From Mesorhabditis belari (taxonomy: Eukaryota; Nematoda; Chromadorea; Rhabditida; Rhabditidae): 64,000 bases of DNA. This document shows positions 55,568-64,000 of this stretch, in pieces. How positions within the stretch are numbered: position 1 is the stretch's first letter; each line of letters begins with the position of its first letter. Under the pieces are notes generated by a model, which saw nothing but the letters and a program-made list of their open reading frames with translations, did not search any database and was not told the origin of the DNA. Made by a program: the position numbers and the translations under genes. Location: contig CAUEEP010000728.1 in assembly GCA_958450365.1 (NCBI GenBank), positions 620,001 to 684,000 on the forward strand, given 5' to 3'.

Positions 55568-58500
55568 TTACACAGTCTGATACTTGATGTTGTCCATGGA
55601 AGAGGCTTGTGAGTTGCTTCGAGAAAGAGAGTAACGTTTCCATGAGGTGAGCATTGCCCACAACACACATCCAAGCGAGAGACCACCCTGGAAAAAAGAA
55701 TATTGAGAAGTTTATGTGTTAAACTGCTTTGTTAACATCCGTTTTCTGGTAGCCTACTCTACTAACTTTCCGAATCGAATGAACCATAAAAACTCACCAA
55801 AATCGCGATAAATCCGTTCCATAACATCCGTTGGTGCTCGGCATTTGTGAAGTCAATTCGTCGGTAGGTTTCTAAATCAAACAAATAATTCAATAATTAA
55901 AGTCAAATGCCTAGACTCTTAGCAATGATACAAAACAAACCTATTCTCACAATCGAGGCCACTTTCTTCGACTCGGCATCACATTCCGCTCGCCGGCTTT
56001 CTTTCCCCAATCCCTGCAAAGAAAATTTTAAACAATTCATTAACTATAAAAACTCATTACGTGGCTAGCCTTAGATTTAAACTTTCAAAACCTCTACCTC
56101 AAGACAATGGGCCAACTCGCCACCACAATTACTGACTCCTCTCGTTCCCAAGGCACATTCCATGTAGTTGTACGAGCAAGAAGACAAGATTACTTAAAGA
56201 ACAAATTAAAACATTATTAAACCTTTTCCAACCTGGAATATCAGAGCACACTTTGTAGAGGTCGTCGAAAACTGGATAGAGGACGCCCGGTGGCCGATAG
56301 TAGATGGTGTTCTCGGGTTCTAAAACAAAAATGTTAATGGCGGAATTTGAGAATAGAATAAAAGAATCTTATCAATCAAGCCACATACCGGTCCAGTTGA
56401 CAGAGTTATCGTAGGCCCAAGTGCCAATGAGTGGCATCATTAAACACACCAATTGATTGTGATCCTCGCATTTCTCGAATTGTCGGCCCTTCAGCGCTCG
56501 CTGGAAATTAAAAAGTTAAATACCTAGGCAGGCACCTAATTGCAAGTCCATACTAATTAGGTCTACTAACTGCATCTTGATTTATCCGATACTCATTGTA
56601 CATATAACTCGCTATCAGTAACCAATCCTGCTCACCTTGTTGCAATCACAGAATTCCCTATCGCAATATTCTTGTCCATGTTGTTTCGCGTAGCAATCAT
56701 CGTGAATCACGCAGCAATGGTTGAGTTCACCTAAAAATAAAACATTAGAATAGTTTACTCAAATCTCAGTCTTTTAATTTTTCACTTTAATGAGATTTCA
56801 TCATTTCTGATGAAATCCATTGCCACATTTTCAGCTTATAGTGAATTAGTGCTTTGAATCTTTCAGAGAAATTCACATGTAGATTTCACAGGCGATATGG
56901 GAAAAAGGGAGAGCTGATTGATTGTTCGGATAAAAGGAGGAAAAATAAAACGAAACTGATCGATGTTATCACCAGATTTGAGCTTTCATCTCTTACTGAG
57001 AAATTGGTGGATCGATATGGCTTCTATCAAAGAAGCTATCTACGTTGTAAACTTTTCTCAGCGTGCCCCCTTTTTGCAATCTTGGAAAATGTTAGCTAGT
57101 TTTGCTATTATATTGCTCTGCGAAATCTTTTTCTTGTTATTTGGTCGCTGAATGTGCAAAATCTAGTCATTCATGGCAAAAGCAAAAGTGCATCTTTGCA
57201 TAGACGGATCTTTTATTATTTTGGCAGGCCCAAACTAAAAATTTGAAGGGGAATTTGTTTCACAAAGAAATTACTTACACTGAGATAGAAACTAAAACTA
57301 AAAAGTGCAATTTTTGGCTTTCCAAAAAAGTTCCAGCAACGCCCTTTTATCAAATGTCTAAATCGCGTAATATATGAACCGTACTTCAATAACTTTAGGA
57401 ACATGTCCTAGGAAATGACGTTTGTTTCCCGGAAAATATCACAAGGACTGGAGCGAGATTTTAGAACTGAAAGAAAGAAACAGTTGACACGTCTGTAAAG
57501 AGGGATTATTATTGTTGAAGGGTGTGGTAACAGGAAACTCGAAGCTGTTCTCGAAAAAATGACCACCGCACTCAACGCGTCAACGTCAATTGTCACGTTT
57601 TGAGGTCATCAAAAAAAATTGGAGACAAGGAATTTTTGGCTAAAGTTCCCTGAGATTTTTTTGCCCACGTGGATATTGGACCGTCACCTTTGGTTTACCG
57701 CAAGCATTTTTTTTTTCTTTTAGACCTCTCGGGTGCCCCTTGAGATTTTTGGAAAACACGCAAAAAATCTTGACGGGACCAATCAAAAGACAAAAAACTG
57801 TGGGCGTTGTTCCTTTGGGGAATCGAAAACCAATTATATTTTCGATTATTATCAGAGTTTTTGTGTTCGGTGAGTTTAAAACAAAAAAAGTTGAACGTTT
57901 GTGGGGAAAAGGTGAAAATGTGCCAAATGATTGACGTATTAAGTTCAAATTTTCAATCATCTAACCTTTAAAAGTTTTCGAGCTTCCACATTTAAGTCAA
58001 ACAAAGAAATCAATGCCCAAAGAGATTAAAGTTAAATTTACAGAGCACTTAAAAGCTTTGAATAGCTTCTTAAAGCTACATCGGGGCAATAATAAACGGC
58101 TCACCAGCTACATCGGGGCAATCCTTGTGAATGAGTTGATGGGCAAGTTTCTTGCTTTCCTTCTCGCTTCCACATTGCCAGTGCTAAACAAAAAAAGATT
58201 AGTTGACAAAGAAGAAATTAAAAGCAAATTTTAAAGTTAAACTTTAAAGCTACTAAAACGGAATCTATGTTTGCTAGTGTTTAAATTAATGTACGGAAAA
58301 TTTACTTGAAAGTGTTAGCAAAAACAGCGTACCACTAAATAGTTAGACATCTTTTAGAATCAACAAGCTTGTCATAAAGGTAACCAGCAATGGAAAGTGA
58401 TCAATTTAGTTCTAAATTATCATAAAACTTGTTGCAAATGTAAAAAACAAGCAAATATTTTAGCAAGCTAGCAATTTAGCGAAGGTTACTGGTGGCAAAT

Positions 58501-58645
58501 AGTGACAAGTGGCAAACAAGCTGTTGAATATTTGACAAATCAGCGCTTGAAACCAACAAAACACCTGCAAATCGATGGCATCTACTGGAGTCAGCAAAAA
58601 CGCAAGCTGAACGAAGAGCAACGCCGCAACGAGCCTCAACAACAT
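55568..58645 (-). CDS. Phospholipase-A2-like protein with C-terminal membrane anchor
   Basis: Exons on the - strand: 58645-58565, 58183-58105, 56730-56636, 56500-56389, 56319-56233, 56192-56098, 56013-55941, 55871-55798 and 55687-55568. Phases fit, giving 271 aa. Residues 1-23 (MLLRLVAALLFVQLAFLLTP) are a signal peptide. CCVIHDDCY (59-67) is the secreted PLA2 active-site helix with the His63-Asp64 pair, and many Cys follow (YCDREFCDC, CEDHNQLVC, SCSYNYMEC, SNCGGELAHC) as in disulfide-rich enzymes. The glycine-rich Ca2+ loop YGCYCG of classical PLA2 is not visible before it. WNGFIAILGGLSLGCVLWAM (225-244) is a membrane segment, followed by a 25-residue basic/Ser-rich tail, so the product is probably a type I membrane protein with the PLA2 domain outside. 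Hydrolysis of phospholipids is therefore possible but unproven. The acceptor of exon 6 (TTTAAG) is the weakest junction. Confidence 0.85.
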
Positions 58646-58690
58646 CTCGCGGAGAAATGAGGAAATGAGCGTAGACTGAAAACGGAATGG

Positions 58691-58700
58691 CTATTTATAG
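58691..58700 (-). promoter_or_regulatory. TATA box of the PLA2-like gene
   Basis: On the - strand CTATAAATAG lies 46 bp before the ATG. Between them is CCGTTTTCAG, which would also serve as a spliced-leader acceptor. The short spacing points to a compact promoter. Confidence 0.55.
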
Positions 58701-58745
58701 AGAACAAATGGCCAGTTATGCAAATTTAATTAAATGGAAATTTCA

Positions 58746-59758
58746 TTTTACAGACAAATCTTGGCACAGAAAAGAGCGGCTTGTTTGAAGTGAAAAAATT
58801 TACGCAATTTTGTAAATTAAATTACGTGCCTTACTAATATAGAAAAAGACTGGGGCGGCTACCGTAACCCGGAGGTGTTGTAAAGCGCACTAACTATAAA
58901 GGAGTACTGTAAGTAGTACTTTTACAGTGTTACCTAGTAAAACTGCTTATCAAACAATTAAGCAAAAAGTGAACAAGTAAAACTTATTCGAAAGAGTTCA
59001 ACGATTTTAGAATGACCTTTCAAAGATTTGATTCTTGAGAGATTTCAAAGAGATATCGTAAGATGAGGTGATCTCTCGAGGGGCGGAGTCTCGCGAAATT
59101 GATTCGCTCACTCTCAACAAAAGACTCTCAAGAATGAATGGAAAGAGATGGATAAGAAAGGAGAGGAATTCAAGAATCTAGAGAAGAAAGATAGAGAAAC
59201 GAGAAGGTGCTAAAATAGACCAGGAAAGCAATACGAAGAATAGTAGATTTCAAACAGGTAGAACGAGATGACTGAAAGTTCAAAAGGAAGACCAAAGCCA
59301 GCTAAAGAGTTTGAAAGATTGCATCTAAAGGGTTTGTCTTTTCTTTTGCAACGCTTATCTTCTGACCACAAGCAGTGAGAATCGAAGAATCGAGTGTGCC
59401 AGAGGTGTTAAGTTTGTTAGAGCACCATAGAGCACTGTTTTTGGGGACTTTTGAAGTTCTTAAAATTCACTACATCGATCTAGTTTAAGAAATCTGATTT
59501 AAGCTAGCCAGTAAGTGCCAAAGTCTTTCACTAAAGAAAAAACGCACACAGAAAAGATGATGGATAGGACCGCTAAGTGATACAAAAGAAGAATTAGACA
59601 AGTGAGTGAGGAGTGAGGGGGTCAAGAGATCAAGAGACATTCGCGAAAAGAGAGAGGGATCGATCTGTGTTCGAGAAAGTGAGTGAGGCTTGAGAACAAC
59701 ACAGATCTCCATCCCTCGATCCACTTTTTCCTTTTTTTCATTTCGTTCCTATCTCTAG
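58746..59758. other. Intergenic, GA-rich stretch
   Basis: The upstream region of the PLA2-like gene continues into purine-rich + strand sequence (59040-59340, 59580-59700) without a recognisable exon. The - strand open frame at 59485-59724 has no domain or splice support. Confidence 0.5.
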
Positions 59759-59783
59759 GGTGGCGTGATTCTTCGCGAAAAAA

Positions 59784-60859
59784 ATGAGTGTTATGAGGAT
59801 CTCAATTGTGAAGAAAAGATGGAAGAGAAGTTGCGAGGTGAGTGCTTTTTTTTATAATGCAATTTAGAAAGATTTCGAGAGTCTTTAGTGGTTTGTTTCA
59901 AATTGAAGAGCAATCAAAATTGATTTTCATACCTAAAATTTGAATTCTAGATATGAAAGTTACCGAAATATGGGGAATTTAAAGAGGGAAATCCACATAA
60001 AAATCATTTCCTCAATAAAAATAAAGTTTCTAAGATAAAAAACGAGTTTTATGAGGGATCTCAATTGTCTTTTTATATGTACCGTAAATACTGTAATAGT
60101 ACCCCACCCCCTCGTACAGTCGCGTAGTCGCAAAAGTTTTTTAGTATTTCATTTTTTTGCAAAGCACCCGTACTTTCAAAAATGCGTCTTTGGTATCAAA
60201 AAATAGCTGAAATTCAGGGCTATTTTTTGATACCTAAGCGCGCATTCTAGCTTAAACCAGTGTCGAGAAAGACTCGTTCAAATCTAGACTACGCAACACT
60301 CCGCAGCGTCATTACGGGGTTGGGGTACTATTACAGTATTTACGGTAGGCTCAGCTCAGCTTTTTCAAACTTTTCATAAAGAAATCATAAAGTTTAAAGG
60401 TTTAAAAAGCTGAGTTAAGCTTCAAAAATTGGCACAATTTAAGAAATAGTTGGTTGAGAAATTCCTAAATTTTATTTGATTCCTAAATTTTTATTTAAAT
60501 TGTTGCGTAGTCTAGATTTGAACGAGTCTTTCTCGACACTGGTTTATGCTACAATGAGCGCTTAGGTATCAAAAAATAGCTGAGATTCAGGGCTATTTTT
60601 TGATACCTAAGCGCTCATTGTAGCATAAACCAGTGTCGAGAAAGACTCGTTCAAATCTAGACTACGCAACACTCCGCAGCGTCATTACGGGGTTGGGTTA
60701 CTATTACAGTATTTACGGTATTGTTATCTAACTAACGCAAATAAGATATTAGAAAATAATGTTACCGTTACAGTTTTCAAAAAAAAAAATTACAATTTTA
60801 TGGTCAATTTTTAGGCTGATCGGTCTTCTAAATACCCCAAGAAGCGCTCATGTTTTTGA
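59784..60859 (+). CDS. Possible two-exon gene for a small basic peptide
   Basis: Exon 1 59784-59837 and exon 2 60815-60859 give a 32-aa product: MSVMRISIVKKRWKRSCE, then ADRSSKYPKKRSCF. The acceptor ATCTCTAG (59757-59758) lies upstream of the ATG, the donor is GTGAGT, the second acceptor is TTTTTAG, and an AATAAA occurs at 60982-60987. The peptide has no signal sequence and nothing I recognise. A second reading of exon 1 (REKNECYEDLNCEEKMEEKL) is also open and could belong to a larger gene. A MITE (60080-60347) and a related palindrome (60503-60720) fill the intron. Chance alignment of splice-like signals is a serious alternative. Confidence 0.25.
60080..60347. mobile_element. MITE with TACCGTAAATACTGTAATAGTA termini, copy 2
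   Basis: Inverted relative of 3877-4145 over its full length (CGTACTTTCAAAAATGCGTC, GTCGAGAAAGACTCGTTCAA). Perfect terminal repeats. Confidence 0.85.
60503..60720. mobile_element. Truncated palindromic relative of the same MITE
   Basis: TTGCGTAGTCTAGATTTGAA ... GATACCTAAGCGCTCATTGT appears in perfect mirror image around GAGATTCAGGG, then one normal end (CTATTACAGTATTTACGGTA). The left outer end is missing, so it looks like a half element folded onto itself. Confidence 0.8.
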
Positions 60860-63800
60860 AATTTCTGCAATTGATTTGACTGCTCTGTGATTCTTTCTCG
60901 AGGTATTTATTTATCTTTTGGATGTGTTTTGAGTGGTATCCTGGTTAATTATTGTCATTTTGTTTTGCCGCTATTCAACTGAATAAAGCATATTATATAT
61001 ATATATATAAATATTATGTTAATCGACTGAATATGTGCAATTTCTATTTAAGTTTTAATTATTTCTACAATTCAACCTGCATTTAATCGCCGAATATATA
61101 ACGAGCGCCAAATCACCGCTAGGTAAACCTTCTCAACTGTTTATGCTATTTTATTTTTACAAATATAACTGTTTAATTTAATAAAAGATTTAAAAATATC
61201 ATTTATTCTATAAAATGAAAGAAAACTGAGCACTTTGACTTAAATTCAAGTTGATTTGAGGCAATAAATCGAATTCACGAATTGTTTACGTAAAGGGGGA
61301 TTGAACTGGCGAGCTTTTGGGCTCTGACACTGAACTACACTTGTAACACTGAACTATACTTGTAACACTGAACTACACTACACTTGAACTAAACTTGACA
61401 CTGAACTACACTTGTAGACTACAGCTCCATTTCACTAATATGGATAAATAAGATTTATCTTGGCTGAATAAATAGTAAAATTTATAAAATGATTCACTAA
61501 GTCATTGTTTCAACATGTTTTGACTTCTAGAAACAAATTCTCAAAGTCAAAGCGTCAAAAGAAAACAAAACAGCTACTTTTGCGTGCGTTGATGTGCAAA
61601 TTGAGGGAAAAGAGGGGGAACTGTGGGAGATGAATCATCAAAGCGATCTCTTTTCTTCTCTTCTTCGATGATCACCATCTTTCTGAATGGCGTGATCGGG
61701 TTGAGCATTTTGAAATGGTGAAATACTCAGATGTCTGTGTGTCAATGAGTATGGTTTTTTTTGGGGAATTTTTTGATTTCTGGAGTGTATATTAAGGTGG
61801 AGTGATGTGCCAAAATGATTAATGGGTACCAAAATTTCAGACCATTCAGAAATTGAAACCATTTAGATCATTTGTGGCAAGAATTCCCAAGATGTCTCTA
61901 GAAAAACCTATCATAATCCAACTGTTGCAACTAGTGTAAGTATTGCGTTTTCTAAAACTATTAACACTTATAACTTTAAACTTTAAACCAAAACAGAACC
62001 TATAACTGCAAAAATAATCTTGTCTCTAGTTTTTGTCGACTTTATCTTCTGTGAACCTTTACAGAATAGGAAAAAAAGGGTAACTAAATGGATAAAACTA
62101 GAGACAAGTTGGCACATTTTAGAAAACACAAAGGAACACACTCTAGTTCTAGGAACTCTAGTTTCATCAATCTTTAGTTTCATATGGCTTTCTCCATCCA
62201 ATATTAGCCCATCTACAATGCACAGCAAAAACGAGGAAGATTCCACTGTCTCTCTGTCTATATCCCCATTTTTTTTTCCAATAAACCCCTTTCAATTCAA
62301 TCGTTTTCTTTGGGTTTTACGACCCCGTCAAAATGACCACCATCTCACAAACAAAAAAAAAATCAACACACGAAGAGCAATGCCCTCAAAAAAAAAGTAG
62401 AAAAGAAAAACAAACTTGGGGATTCCTTAGTTGAAAAGGAAGAACAAAGACGAAGAAGAGAAGAACAAGTAGAAAAGGAGAACAAACTTCGAGATTCCTC
62501 AGGTGATAAAGAGGATATAATTATTTATTATTGATTATTGACCAACAATAAGCAATACTAATTGTTAAGAATAAGAATTGAACAAACTACAAAACAAACA
62601 AAAACAAACAAATACAAATACAAATACAAAAACAAGTACTTTGTAGTCTTTAAAAGAAAAGCTACCAAGAAAAGCTATCAAGAAAAACTAAGCAGTCGTT
62701 AGATTCTTTAAGGTTTGCTTGGTTGATTATGATCCTAATGAATAGTCTTGCAATCAGTCGAGACAAGGGAAACCTATCGGCAGTCAAAAAATCCGCCGAA
62801 TCCACTCACGCCACCCCGTTCTTCCGCCAAATGTTAAAATTTTCGTGTAATAATGGCAATGAGATATTTCCCTTTATTTCTTTAGTCCTTTTTTTAGTCT
62901 TTCAATCATTTTTATTTTTTTCTTTGGAAATTTGTCTACTCGTAAATCGTCACGCGCCAAATTATCCACGTGTATCGAAAGAGCAAAAACGACTAAAGGG
63001 GTGTATCTCTCCTAATTTAAAAAAATTAGATACCGAACATGGGCAAATTCGTTGGACAGGTTCCAAATTTATTTGTTAAGAGTTTTGTTTTTGGTTTTGG
63101 TCATAAAACGCTCGCTTTCTAGCCACCAAAGATGGGTTTTTAGAATGCAATGAGTTTAGAACGATGAAGCTAGAGAAGCTAGAGAAGCTAGACCTATTTG
63201 ACGATGAAGCTAGACCTATTTTCCACTAAAATGATGAATCTAGGCTTTATTTTCCACAAAGTAAAAACGCAAAACTGTTGGAAAAGTCAAAACTAAGATC
63301 GAAATTATCGTAAATCCCAGACTTCTCAAAGATTGAAATTTCAGTAGCTCCATCCCTCCTTTACCCTACCGTAACAAAAGCTGACTTAAAACTCCCAAAA
63401 AGGCTTCTCAAAGATTGAAATTTCAGTAGCTCCATCCCTCCTTTACCCTACCGTAACAAAAGCTGACTTAAAACTCTCAAAAAGGCGAAATTCCCCGAAT
63501 CGCAACACGATCTGATCCTTTCAATTCCCTTTTTCAATGAAAGACTGATCTCTTCCTCCCTTCGAGGCCTTCCCCTTCAATTTCACGCTTGATCTCTTCC
63601 ACCTAGACAGTCCTTTTCACTAGTCGATCTATTCGAAAAAAGCGATTTTTTTACATGTGCTCGGCGTTTTCAAACATTTTTTGATCGCAAGATTTTATCA
63701 CACTTTAGCACGGGGAACATTCGTTACAGCACTAATTTTGGATCAGGTAGAGACAGAAATTTGTGAAAGATAAAATGAGTATAAGAATTGAGTTTACTAC

Positions 63801-64000
63801 CGCACAGTTTAAGGCTTATTGTTAGCAGAATTGAAGATATTGTATAGTATATTGGTAAGTTATTGCAAAATTCCAGCCATCTTGCTGTCATTATTGAGCG
63901 CGGACTGAATATTATTTATGAAATGCTAGACTTGTAGGGCTTTCAGACTGGATTTAATTAACTGAAAATGAAACGCCAAAAAATTTCTTTAAGAAAAACT
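60860..64000. other. Non-coding right end of the window
   Basis: No supported gene. It holds ACTGAACTACACTTGTA repeats (61318-61420) and a short tandem duplication rich in Lys/Glu codons (62395-62500, GAAAAGGAAGAACAAAGACG) ending at a GTGATA donor-like site. It also holds a 79-bp tandem duplication (63317-63485) and GATGAAGCTAGA repeats (63163-63240). Confidence 0.5.
63317..63485. repeat. Tandem duplication, two 79-bp units
   Basis: TCTCAAAGATTGAAATTTCA GTAGCTCCATCCCTCC...ACCGTAACAAAAGCTGACTT occurs twice with one difference (CTCCC/CTCTC). Confidence 0.85.

Noticed and set aside
62395..62500. Coiled-coil-like Lys/Glu-rich segment suggestive of a bZIP exon
   Set aside because: It is a short tandem duplication of A/G-rich DNA. 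No basic-region motif, acceptor or partner exon could be found.

Overview
The window looks like nuclear DNA from a rhabditid-type nematode. It is AT-rich, the introns end in TTTTCAG-like acceptors, first exons sit right behind trans-splice-like acceptors, and the recognisable proteins are animal families with nematode-style exon layouts. No bacterial-style operons, rRNA genes or CRISPR arrays were seen. The species cannot be named from the sequence alone.

Four host genes can be assembled exon by exon. A CDC25-type phosphatase lies on the + strand (20182-23351, 10 exons, 417 aa). A membrane-anchored tubulin-tyrosine-ligase-like protein (TTLL) lies on the - strand (30672-24722, 16 exons, about 506 aa) and converges on it. 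A synaptotagmin C2A-C2B coding region follows on the - strand (38894-33517, 8 exons); it has a one-base frameshift in C2A and no visible transmembrane exon. A secreted or membrane-anchored phospholipase-A2-like protein lies on the - strand (58645-55568, 9 exons, 271 aa), with a TATA box and a polyA signal. A tiny two-exon + strand gene at 59784-60859 is a weaker proposal.

The rest is dominated by repeats. 1-20 kb holds foldback elements, tandem duplications, a 5'-truncated LINE between roughly 125-bp target duplications, and a displaced copy of a TTLL exon (8994-9639). 23-38 kb carries MITEs (some with readable target-site duplications), tRNA-derived elements and minisatellites inside the introns of the TTLL and synaptotagmin genes. 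39-47 kb has no recognised coding exon. It holds a telomere-like array inside inverted repeats, a poly-G tract and an orphan GC-rich TATA promoter.

The most interesting object is the 5.56-kb composite transposon at 47697-53256. Its 522-aa product shows the catalytic and zinc-ligand layout of the RAG1 core/Transib transposases: SGD, GD, CxxC, H-x4-H-V-P, then E 20 residues after the second His. The element starts with CAC and is flanked by a 5-bp duplication (TATTA). Its internal order is best explained by a second copy inserting into the first at a duplicated TAGTG, followed by inversion of the palindrome's spacer. A Tc1-like element (53333-54932) with a frameshifted transposase lies immediately next to it.
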